From: Achromobacter veterisilvae
GTDB taxonomy: Bacteria > Pseudomonadota > Gammaproteobacteria > Burkholderiales > Burkholderiaceae_B
NCBI RefSeq assembly: GCF_900496975.1
Contig: NZ_UFQC01000014.1
Location: 96,653 to 160,652, forward strand
Direction of reading: 5' to 3'
Length of the DNA stretch: 64,000 nt
Positions 56,950-64,000 of the stretch are shown here, piece after piece. The position numbers were made by a program, and so were the translations under genes. Within the stretch, counting starts at the first letter, position 1, and each line of letters opens with the position of its first letter. The notes below the pieces were generated by a model. That model searched no databases and was not told the DNA's origin. It was given only the letters and a program-made list of their open reading frames with translations.

Positions 56950-57903
56950 ATGTCCAGTCAACTTGACGCCTTGCGCAACCACACCACCGTCGTCGCCGAC
57001 ACGGGGGATTTCGAAGCCATGAAGGCGTTGCGTCCCACCGACGCCACCACCAATCCGTCCCTTATTCTCAAGGCGGTCCAGCAGGACGCGTACCGCCCGC
57101 TGCTGGAAAAAACCGCCCGCGACCACCGCGGGGCCTCGACGCCCGAACTGATGGACCGCCTGCTGGTCGCCTTCGGCCGCGCCATCCTGGACATCGTGCC
57201 CGGCCGCGTTTCCACCGAGGTCGACGCCCGCCTCTCGTTCGACACGCGCGCCACCATCGAACGGGCGCGCAGCCTGATCGCCCTGTACGAGGCCGCCGGC
57301 GTGCCGCGCGAGCGCGTGCTGATCAAGATCGCCTCGACCTGGGAAGGGATCCAGGCCGCCCGCGCGCTCCAGTCCGAAGGGGTGCGCTGCAACCTGACCC
57401 TGCTGTTCTCCCTGCCCCAGGCCGTGGCCTGCGCGGACGCGCACGTGCAGCTCATCTCGCCTTTCGTCGGCCGCATCTACGACTGGCACAAGAAATCCGC
57501 CGGCGCGTCGTGGGTGGAGGAAGAGCGCTCGGGCGCCCAGGATCCCGGCGTGCAGTCCGTCACCCGGATCTACCACTATTACAAGCATTTCGGCATCGCG
57601 ACCGAGATCATGGGCGCGAGCTTCCGCAACGTGGGCCAGATCCTGGCGCTGTCCGGCTGCGACCTGCTGACGATCAGCCCGGACCTGCTGACCAAGCTGG
57701 CCGGCACCCCGGGCGACGCCCCGGCGCAATTGCGCGCCGGCGACGTTCCGGCCGGGATCGCCCGCATCGGCGCGGACGAAGTCACCTTCCGCACCCTGCT
57801 CAACGACGATGCGATGGCCAGCGAAAAGCTGTCGGAGGGCATCCGCCTGTTCGTGGCGGACGCGGTCAAGCTGGATTCGCTGATCGAGGCGCAGCGCGCC
57901 TGA
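56950..57903 (+). CDS. tal: Transaldolase
   Basis: Transfers a three-carbon unit between sugar phosphates in the pentose phosphate pathway. It has 317 residues. The N-terminal [20 protein letters not shown], then [15 protein letters not shown], is the family signature. [17 protein letters not shown] holds the Schiff-base Lys, and [18 protein letters not shown] and [15 protein letters not shown] complete the barrel. It is divergent from carA by 180 bp. Confidence 0.98.
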   Translation: MSSQLDALRNHTTVVADTGDFEAMKALRPTDATTNPSLILKAVQQDAYRPLLEKTARDHRGASTPELMDRLLVAFGRAILDIVPGRVSTEVDARLSFDTRATIERARSLIALYEAAGVPRERVLIKIASTWEGIQAARALQSEGVRCNLTLLFSLPQAVACADAHVQLISPFVGRIYDWHKKSAGASWVEEERSGAQDPGVQSVTRIYHYYKHFGIATEIMGASFRNVGQILALSGCDLLTISPDLLTKLAGTPGDAPAQLRAGDVPAGIARIGADEVTFRTLLNDDAMASEKLSEGIRLFVADAVKLDSLIEAQRA

Positions 57904-57951
57904 CGCGGAAACGGGCCGTGCGCCGGCCGCCGGATGCCCGCGAAAGCGGGC

Positions 57952-58479
57952 CTACCGGTGGTCGTGCGAATGCACCTGCAGCGCTTCGAGGAAGCGCGAC
58001 ACCATGTTGTAGGCCGCGACCGTCGCGGTCAGCTCGACCATCAGCTTGTCCGAGCCCATCGCGGCCCGGGCCGCCTGGAACACCGGTTCCGGCACCTGCA
58101 CGTGGCGCGTCATGGCGTCGGTGTAGGCCAGCACCGCCTTGTCGCGTTCGCCGAAGAGGCTTGAGCTTTCCCAGTCGGCCAGCGCGTCCAGTTGCGCCTG
58201 CGACACGCCTTCCTTGAGGGCGATCGGGGCGTGCTGGTCGGCCTCGTAGGGCGCGCCGTTGATGACGGCCACGCGCATGATCACCAATTCGCGCAGGTCG
58301 CCGGGCAAGGTGCTGAGCTGGCGGATCGACGTCAGGTAGTTGAGCCAGCCGCCCGCGACGGCGGGGCTGTGCAGCAGCATCTGGTAGAGGTGCAGAACGC
58401 TGCCGCGCTCGGCGACGATGCGGTCGACCAGAGGCTGTGCTTCCGGATGGGTCAGGTCGGCATAAGGCAGGCGGGCCAT
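57952..58479 (-). CDS. Carboxymuconolactone decarboxylase family protein
   Basis: A 175-residue AhpD-like protein from ATG 58479. The core has RELVIMRVAVINGAPYEADQ and HAPIALKEGVSQAQLDALAD, and the AhpD-type CxxC is missing, so peroxidase-partner activity is unlikely; decarboxylase or another lyase activity is possible. It is the last gene of the ABC/CaiB operon and probably handles the imported compound. Confidence 0.85.
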   Translation of the reverse strand: MARLPYADLTHPEAQPLVDRIVAERGSVLHLYQMLLHSPAVAGGWLNYLTSIRQLSTLPGDLRELVIMRVAVINGAPYEADQHAPIALKEGVSQAQLDALADWESSSLFGERDKAVLAYTDAMTRHVQVPEPVFQAARAAMGSDKLMVELTATVAAYNMVSRFLEALQVHSHDHR

Positions 58480-58508
58480 GGAAACTCCGTAGGGGTGATG
58501 GGGGCTTG

Positions 58509-59303
58509 CTAGAGCTTTTCGGTTTCGCCGGACCGAGGCTGCCATTTCATCAGGCGTTTTTCGCCCGCACCGACGATGGCGTCCAGGACCAGCGCGAAGG
58601 CCGTCAGCACGATGATGCCCGCGAACACGGTGTTCACGTCGAACGTGCCTTCGGCCTGGAGGATCAGGTAGCCCACGCCGCTCGCCGACCCCAGGTACTC
58701 GCCCACCACCGCGCCCACGAAGGCCAGGCCCACGGAGGTGTGCAGGCTGGAGAACACCCAACTGGTCGCCGACGGCAGGTACACGTGCCGCAGCAGTTGG
58801 CGCTGCCGCGCGCCCAGCATCCTGGCGTTGTCCAGCAGGGTCGGGCTGACTTCGCGCACGCCCTGGTAGACGTTGAAGAAGACGATGAAGAACACCAGCG
58901 TCACCGCCAGCGCCACCTTGGACCAGATGCCCAGGCCGAACCACATGCCGAAGATGGGCGCCAGGATGACGCGGGGCATGGAGTTGGCGGCAGTGATGTA
59001 GGGATCCAGGATGGCGCTGGCGTTCCGCGAGAGCCCCAACCACAGGCCGAAGGCGAGGCCGGCGATGGTGCCGATGAAAAAGGCCAGCACGGTTTCGGTC
59101 AGGGTCACGCCCAGGTGGGTGTAGATGTCCGCGTTGGTGACGAACCAGGCCCAGATTCGGCCCCACACCTTCAGCGGCTCGCCGAAGAAGAACGCCACCT
59201 TCGGATCGCGCGACGCGAAATGCCACACCAGGAGAATGACGACGAGCAGCAGCAACTGCCAGAAGCGCAGGCTGGCCGAACCGGGTTTGATCAGTTTGGG
59301 CAT
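58509..59303 (-). CDS. ABC transporter permease (nitrate/sulfonate/taurine type)
   Basis: A 264-residue inner-membrane subunit of a TauC/SsuC-type importer. Six helices, starting with FWQLLLLVVILLVWHFASRD, and the docking loop VSPTLLDNARMLGARQRQLL are seen, then LPSATSWVFSSLHTSVGLAF. It ends at 58509, 30 bp before the decarboxylase-family start, and follows the ATPase gene after 3 bp. Confidence 0.93.
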   Translation of the reverse strand: MPKLIKPGSASLRFWQLLLLVVILLVWHFASRDPKVAFFFGEPLKVWGRIWAWFVTNADIYTHLGVTLTETVLAFFIGTIAGLAFGLWLGLSRNASAILDPYITAANSMPRVILAPIFGMWFGLGIWSKVALAVTLVFFIVFFNVYQGVREVSPTLLDNARMLGARQRQLLRHVYLPSATSWVFSSLHTSVGLAFVGAVVGEYLGSASGVGYLILQAEGTFDVNTVFAGIIVLTAFALVLDAIVGAGEKRLMKWQPRSGETEKL

Positions 59304-59306
59304 GGC

Positions 59307-60116
59307 TCAGGCTCGCTTTTGTTGGGCATAGCCCTTCAGGACTTCTTCGCGCAGCACGCCCCAGATGGCGGCGTGCAGTTCGACGAACCGCGGATCGGCG
59401 CGCACTTCGGCCACGTCGCGCGGACGCGGCAGGTCGATCGCGAATTCGCCGATGGGGTGCGTGCCCGGCCCCGCCGACAGCACCACCACGCGGTCGCTCA
59501 TGGCGATGGCTTCGTCCAGGTCGTGCGTGATGAAGAGCACGGCCTTGCGCTTGGCCATCCACAGGTCCAGGACCTCATTCTCCATGAGCTGGCGCGTCTG
59601 GATGTCCAGCGCGGAGAACGGTTCGTCCATCAGGATGATGTCGGGATCGCGGATCAGGGTCTGCGCAAGCATGGCGCGCTTGCGCATGCCGCCCGACATC
59701 TGGTGGGGATAGCGGCCTTCGAAGCCGCCCAGGCCGACCCGGCGCATCCATTCGCGGCCGCGCTCCTGCGCCTCGGGCCGCGGCACGCCCGCGAAATCCA
59801 GGCCCGCCACCACGTTGTCCAGCGCGCTGCGCCAGGGAAGCAGCGCCTCGCCCTGGAACATGTAGCCCGCCCGCGAGTTGATGCCGGCCAAGGGCTGGCC
59901 GAACACTTTCACCTGGCCCGACGATGGCGCCAGCAGGCCGGCGCTGACGTTGAGCAGCGTGGACTTGCCGCAGCCCGTGGGCCCCACCACCGACACGAAC
60001 TCCCCCGGCGCGATGGCCAGGGAAGTGTCGGTTACCGCGGTGTACCGCTGACTACGGTCATCACGCGAGACAAAGGTGCAACTGATGTTTTCCAGCGAAA
60101 GCGCGGCTTCAGCCAT
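59307..60116 (-). CDS. ABC transporter ATPase (nitrate/sulfonate/taurine type)
   Basis: A 269-residue ATP-binding subunit. Walker A is GPTGCGKST, the signature MSGGMRKRAMLAQ, Walker B IILMDEPFSALD, and the H-loop ITHDLDEAI. It overlaps the binding-protein gene by 8 bp, indicating coupled translation. Confidence 0.95.
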   Translation of the reverse strand: MAEAALSLENISCTFVSRDDRSQRYTAVTDTSLAIAPGEFVSVVGPTGCGKSTLLNVSAGLLAPSSGQVKVFGQPLAGINSRAGYMFQGEALLPWRSALDNVVAGLDFAGVPRPEAQERGREWMRRVGLGGFEGRYPHQMSGGMRKRAMLAQTLIRDPDIILMDEPFSALDIQTRQLMENEVLDLWMAKRKAVLFITHDLDEAIAMSDRVVVLSAGPGTHPIGEFAIDLPRPRDVAEVRADPRFVELHAAIWGVLREEVLKGYAQQKRA

Positions 60117-61149
60117 TGGGGTATTTCTCGTTGGCGCGGCGCGCGAAATCGTTGGTCCAGACCTTGGACGGGTCGATCTTCGAACCGTCGAAGTCCGCCT
60201 GGTAGGCGGCCAGCGCCTTGAGCGCGGTGGCGGCGCCGTCCTCGGGGATCAGGCCGTCGGGCGACAGGCCTTCCAGGCTCTTGCCGATGGCGGCCTTGTA
60301 GACCGCCGGGTCGCCCAGCAGGTAGGTCTCGGGCACGACCTTGGCGATCTCGTCCGGGCCGGCCTTCTGGATCCATTTGTCGGCGCGCACCAGCGCGTTG
60401 GCCAGCGCCTGGGCGGTATTGGGATTGGCGTCGAGGAAGGCCTGGGGCGCGTACAGGCAGCCCGCCGGCATGTTGCCGCCGAAGATTTCCTGGGTGTCCT
60501 TGAGGGTGCGCGTATCCACGATGATCTGGATGTCGCCCGGCATCTCCAGCATCGACACCACGGGGTCGGTGTTGGAGATGGCGTCGATCTGGCCGCTGCG
60601 CAGGGCCGTCACCGCGCCGGCGCCGGCGCCCACGCCGATGATGGACACGTCCGAGGCCTTCAGGCCGTGCTTGGCCAGGAAGAAGCTGACCACCATGTTG
60701 GTGGACGAGCCCGGCGCGGTCACGCCGATCTTCTTGCCCTTCAGGTCGGCCGCGCCCTTGTAGTTGGGCAGGTTCTTCTTGGAGACGCCCACGCCGATCA
60801 TCGGCGCGCGGCCCTGCAGCACGAAGGCGCGGTAGGCCTGCCCCTTGGACTGCATGGACAGCGTGTGTTCGAACGCGCCGGAGACGATGTCGGCGCTGCC
60901 GCCCACCACGGCCTGCAAGGCCTTGGAGCCGCCCGCGAAGTCCGCGATGCTGACGTCCAGCCCTTCGTCCTTGAAATAGCCGCGGGCTTCCGCGATGGAC
61001 AGGGGGAGATAGTAGATCAGCGGTTTGCCGCCGACTGCGATCTGGACCTTGGTCTTTTCCAGTTTCTGGGCGCGCACGATGGCGGGCGCCATGCCCATGA
61101 CGCCGGCGGCGCCGGCCATCTTGAGCAGATCACGGCGAGTGACTGACAT
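60109..61149 (-). CDS. NMT1/SsuA-like periplasmic binding protein with Tat-type signal
   Basis: A 346-residue solute-binding protein of the sulfonate/nitrate/thiamine-precursor class. The leader SVTRRDLLKMAGAAGVMGMA carries a twin-arginine motif. Mature features are YYLPLSIAEARGYFKDEGLD, ADFAGGSKALQAVVGGSADI and KGKKIGVTAPGSSTNM. Neighbours (ATPase, permease, CoA transferase) suggest an organic acid or sulfonated aromatic ligand. Confidence 0.92.
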   Translation of the reverse strand: MSVTRRDLLKMAGAAGVMGMAPAIVRAQKLEKTKVQIAVGGKPLIYYLPLSIAEARGYFKDEGLDVSIADFAGGSKALQAVVGGSADIVSGAFEHTLSMQSKGQAYRAFVLQGRAPMIGVGVSKKNLPNYKGAADLKGKKIGVTAPGSSTNMVVSFFLAKHGLKASDVSIIGVGAGAGAVTALRSGQIDAISNTDPVVSMLEMPGDIQIIVDTRTLKDTQEIFGGNMPAGCLYAPQAFLDANPNTAQALANALVRADKWIQKAGPDEIAKVVPETYLLGDPAVYKAAIGKSLEGLSPDGLIPEDGAATALKALAAYQADFDGSKIDPSKVWTNDFARRANEKYPNG

Positions 61150-61160
61150 GTGGTTGTCTC

Positions 61161-62420
61161 CTAGTTGTCGGGTCTACCGATAGCGCCGGTCTTCGCCAGT
61201 TCGTCGATAGCCGCTGAATCATACCCCAGCGATTTCAGGACTTCCTCGGTATGTTCCCCTAATACCGGGCCCACCCAGCGCGTCTCTCCCGGGGTTTCGG
61301 ACAGTTTGGGCACGACCGCCGGCAGCTTGACCGGACTGCCGTCGGCGAAGCGGTGCTGTTCGATCATGCGGCGCGCCAGGAACTGCGGATCGCCGAACAT
61401 GTCGGCCACGCTGTAGATCTTGCCGACGGGCACGTCCGCGCCCTTGAGGATGCCCAGCGCCTCTTCGATGCCGCGCCCGCCGCACCATTGCTGGATCGCG
61501 CCGTCGATCTCATCGACGCGCCGGGCGCGGCCGTCGTTGCGCGCCAGCCCGGGATCCGAGGCCAGGTCGTCCCGGCCGATCGCCCGCATCAGCCGGTTGA
61601 AGATCGCGTCGCCGTTGCCGGCGATGACGATGTTCTGGCCGTCGCGGGTGGTGTAGGTGTTCGACGGCACGATGCCGGGCAGCGCGCCGCCCGTGCGCTC
61701 GCGCACGACGCCGGCCACGTCGTATTCGGGCACCAGGCTCTCCATCATGTTGAACACAGCCTCGTACAGGGCCACGTCCACCATCTGCCCCTGCCCCGCC
61801 CGGCAATCGGCGCCCTGCTTGCCGTTCCAGCGCCCGCCCGTGGCGTCGCGGTGGCGCAGGGCCATCATGGCGCCGATGACGCCGTGCAGCGCGGCGATCG
61901 AATCGCCGATGGAGATGCCGACCCGCAGCGGCGGCCGGTCCGGATGGCCCGACACGTAGCGCAGGCCGCCCATGGATTCGCCGATCGCGCCGAAGCCCGG
62001 CTGGTCCTTCATGGGGCCCGTCTGCCCGTAGCCGGACAGGCGCACCATGATGAGCGCCGGATTGACGGCGCGCAGTTGTTCGTAGCCCAGCCCCCATTTC
62101 TCCAGCACGCCGGGCCGGTAGTTCTCGACCACCACGTCGGCGTCCAGCGCCAACTGGCGGGCGATCTCCCGCGCGCGGGGGTCTTTCAGGTTGAGCGCGA
62201 TGGAGCGCTTGTTGCGCGCCTGCACGGTCCACCACAGGGAATTGCCTTCGTGCAGATGGCGCCAACTGCGGATGGGATCGCCGCCGCCCGTGCCGTCCGG
62301 CCCGTGGGGCGTCTCCACCTTGATGACGTCGGCGCCGAATTCGCCGAAGATGCGCGCGGCGAACGGGCCGGCGATTAGCGTGCCGAGTTCCAGGACCTTC
62401 AGGCCGGTCAGCGCTGACAT
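61161..62420 (-). CDS. CaiB/BaiF family CoA transferase
   Basis: A class III CoA transferase of 419 residues, expected to move CoA between acids. SALTGLKVLELGTLIAGPFA opens it, and GEFGADVIKVETPHGPDG, RNKRSIALNLKDPRAREIAR and VVVENYRPGVLEKWGLGYEQ (catalytic Asp region nearby) are characteristic. It begins the operon, 11 bp before the binding-protein gene, so the imported acid may be activated as a CoA thioester. Confidence 0.95.
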   Translation of the reverse strand: MSALTGLKVLELGTLIAGPFAARIFGEFGADVIKVETPHGPDGTGGGDPIRSWRHLHEGNSLWWTVQARNKRSIALNLKDPRAREIARQLALDADVVVENYRPGVLEKWGLGYEQLRAVNPALIMVRLSGYGQTGPMKDQPGFGAIGESMGGLRYVSGHPDRPPLRVGISIGDSIAALHGVIGAMMALRHRDATGGRWNGKQGADCRAGQGQMVDVALYEAVFNMMESLVPEYDVAGVVRERTGGALPGIVPSNTYTTRDGQNIVIAGNGDAIFNRLMRAIGRDDLASDPGLARNDGRARRVDEIDGAIQQWCGGRGIEEALGILKGADVPVGKIYSVADMFGDPQFLARRMIEQHRFADGSPVKLPAVVPKLSETPGETRWVGPVLGEHTEEVLKSLGYDSAAIDELAKTGAIGRPDN

Positions 62421-62532
62421 CGTTTGTCTCCTCGCGGTTTTTTCTGGCGGCCTTCGATGCGTTGCCGAAGGCTCACGATTTGGTATTGGCGCCTCGCTGC
62501 CCGCGCCAGCGGGCAGGAGGTGGCTTTTTCCT

Positions 62533-63141
62533 TTAGGTTGTCTTGCGTTCCATCAGCGCCCAGGCGATGGTGCCGGCGTCCACGTATTCAAGCTCGCTGC
62601 CGGCGGGCACGCCGCGCGCCAGCCGCGTGACGCGCAGGCCGCGTTCTCCCAGGGCCTCGCCCAGGAAATGCGCGGTGGTCTCGCCTTCCGCGGTGAAGTT
62701 GGTGGCCAGGATGACCTCCTGCACCTCGCCGTCCGTGGCGCGCTTGATCACGCGGTCGAAATCCAGCTCGCGCGGGCCGATGCCCTCCAGCGGCGCCACC
62801 CGTCCCATCAGCACGTAGTACAGGCCGCGGTAGCCGTGGCTGGACTCGATCATGTTCTGGTCGGCCGGGGTTTCGACGATGCACAGCAGCGAGCGGTCGC
62901 GCTTGGGATTGCTGCACGTGCCGCAGACCTCTTCTTCCGAAAAGCTGTTGCAGCGCGCGCAATGCTTCAGGTCCCGCACCGCGCCCGCCAGCGCCCGCCC
63001 CAGCATGTCCGCGCCTTGCGGATCATGCTGCAACAGGTGATAGGCCATGCGCCTCGCGGAACGCACGCCCACGCCGGGCAGGCGCCGCAGCGCCTCGATC
63101 AGCGATACCAGCGGTTCGGGTTCGGGCAGTAAGGGATCCAT
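62533..63141 (-). CDS. recR: Recombination protein RecR
   Basis: Works with RecF and RecO in gap repair. It has 202 residues. The N-terminal helix-hairpin-helix is [20 protein letters not shown], the zinc finger [16 protein letters not shown], and the TOPRIM domain starts at [17 protein letters not shown]. The gene follows ybaB by 31 bp, a conserved order. Confidence 0.98.
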   Translation of the reverse strand: MDPLLPEPEPLVSLIEALRRLPGVGVRSARRMAYHLLQHDPQGADMLGRALAGAVRDLKHCARCNSFSEEEVCGTCSNPKRDRSLLCIVETPADQNMIESSHGYRGLYYVLMGRVAPLEGIGPRELDFDRVIKRATDGEVQEVILATNFTAEGETTAHFLGEALGERGLRVTRLARGVPAGSELEYVDAGTIAWALMERKTT

Positions 63142-63172
63142 TGCGGGCCAGAGCCTGTGGATGCGGCCGGCT

Positions 63173-63499
63173 TCAGAACGGCAGTTTCATGCCCGGGGGC
63201 AGCGGCATGCCGGCGGTGACGGACGCCATCTTTTCCTGGGAGGTGGCCTCGGCCTTGCGCAGCGCGTCGTTGAACGCGGCGGCGACCAGGTCTTCCAGCA
63301 TGTCCTTGTCGTCGCCCAGCAGGGACGGGTCGATCGCGACGCGCTTGACGTCGTGGCGGCAGGTCATGGTGACCTTGACCAGGCCGCCGCCCGAGGCGCC
63401 TTCGACCTGGATCTCGGCCAGCGCGTCCTGCGCCTTCTTCATGTTTTCCTGCATCTGCTGCGCCTGGCGCATCAGGCCGGCCAGTTGTCCTTTCATCAT
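63173..63499 (-). CDS. ybaB: YbaB/EbfC nucleoid-associated protein
   Basis: A 108-residue DNA-binding protein. [40 protein letters not shown] and [20 protein letters not shown] are the family core. It lies between dnaX and recR, the conserved position. Confidence 0.98.
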   Translation of the reverse strand: MMKGQLAGLMRQAQQMQENMKKAQDALAEIQVEGASGGGLVKVTMTCRHDVKRVAIDPSLLGDDKDMLEDLVAAAFNDALRKAEATSQEKMASVTAGMPLPPGMKLPF

Positions 63500-63544
63500 G
63501 ATCGGTGCTTCCTTGAACGAGGGGAATGAGAGATTGCCGCCGCC

Positions 63545-64000
63545 TCAGGCGGCGGCCGGGGGATCGACGTGGCGGATGGAGCCCGGGACGACCTGTCCGC
63601 CGAAATCGGCCACCAGCGCCTGCACGAAGGGATCGACGGCGACCGCGTCTTCGGCCGCCTGCTGGCGGGCGGCGCGTTCGGCCTGGGCCACGGCGTGCGC
63701 CGTGGCGTCGCCGGTCACGCCGACTTCCACGTCCAATCGTATGCCCTGGCCGAAATGCTCGCACAGCACGGTCTGGAGGCGGACGCGGCTTTCGCTTTCG
63801 GCCAGCGTCTTGACGGCCACGCGCAGGACGATCGCATCGCCCTGCACGCCGGCCCATTCGCTTTGGCGCGCCAGTTCCGCGGCCAGGCCGGTGACCGGCA
63901 GGCGCGCGGCCAGCTCGGGCCAGCCCGCCGGCGTCATGTCCGCCATGCGGGCGCGCGAGGAGCGCTTGCGGGCCGGCGGCGGGCCTTCGCGCCGGGCGGG
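63545..64000 (-). CDS. dnaX: DNA polymerase III subunits gamma/tau, C-terminal part
   Basis: Open frame running off the right edge; the stop is at 63545. The visible 151 codons are the tau-specific C-terminal domain that binds the polymerase core (AELARQSEWAGVQGDAIVLR, AVKTLAESESRVRLQTVLCE) after a Pro/Arg-rich linker. Identity rests mainly on the neighbouring ybaB and recR. Confidence 0.88.
   Translation of the reverse strand, partial: PARREGPPPARKRSSRARMADMTPAGWPELAARLPVTGLAAELARQSEWAGVQGDAIVLRVAVKTLAESESRVRLQTVLCEHFGQGIRLDVEVGVTGDATAHAVAQAERAARQQAAEDAVAVDPFVQALVADFGGQVVPGSIRHVDPPAAA

Overview
The window is high-GC chromosomal DNA of a betaproteobacterium, most likely of the family Alcaligenaceae (Bordetella or Achromobacter type). 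The evidence is the gene order dnaX-ybaB-recR, carA-carB, greA-yhbY-rlmE-ftsH-folP-glmM, ppx/ppk and pstSCAB, together with the orphan Bug-type periplasmic binding protein and the paired FecI/FecR-controlled TonB receptors. No species name can be given from sequence alone.

Layout. (1) 1-11920: an orphan tripartite-tricarboxylate-type binding protein, then two complete cell-surface-signalling iron-uptake cassettes placed back to back. The left one (minus strand) is sigma factor, FecR regulator and TonB receptor. The right one (plus strand) has the same three genes plus a PepSY membrane protein and a small DUF3649-like membrane protein. Fur-box-like sequences lie between the two sigma genes. 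(2) About 12060-26545: a 14.4-kb integrative element in the 3' half of a tRNA-Pro(TGG) gene, bounded by a 45-bp imperfect repeat of the tRNA end and by tandem GTGGGGCAAAA motifs near both ends. It carries a tyrosine integrase, an AT-rich cargo (ATPase-TOPRIM-like protein, D12-class adenine methyltransferase, ParB-like protein), a DUF932/YqaJ/gp3-like recombination module, a Xre repressor, several small genes, and a replication module (HUH Rep-like protein, RepA-type ATPase, AlpA). (3) 26501-42230: core genome with the Pho-controlled phosphate uptake operon pstSCAB, polyphosphate kinase and exopolyphosphatase, an OlsB-like acyltransferase, glmM, folP, ftsH, rlmE, yhbY and greA. (4) 42540-52285: a variable block with a chemoreceptor remnant, an NCS2 pyrimidine/purine permease, a FlxA-like protein, a ferric-type ABC importer followed by a LysR regulator, a histidine phosphatase, an array of 152-bp tandem repeats and a short-chain dehydrogenase. 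(5) 52365-64000: carB, carA, transaldolase, an ABC importer operon bracketed by a carboxymuconolactone-decarboxylase-family protein and a CaiB/BaiF CoA transferase, then recR, ybaB and the 3' end of dnaX.

How it fits together. The two signalling cassettes probably sense and import different ferric siderophores under iron limitation. pstSCAB and ppk each have a 22-bp Pho box, which links phosphate import to polyphosphate storage. The integrative element has excision and replication functions but no visible conjugation apparatus, so it looks like a mobilizable or satellite-like element. Its ATPase-TOPRIM/methyltransferase/ParB-like cargo is the best candidate in the window for an undescribed defence or restriction-like system.
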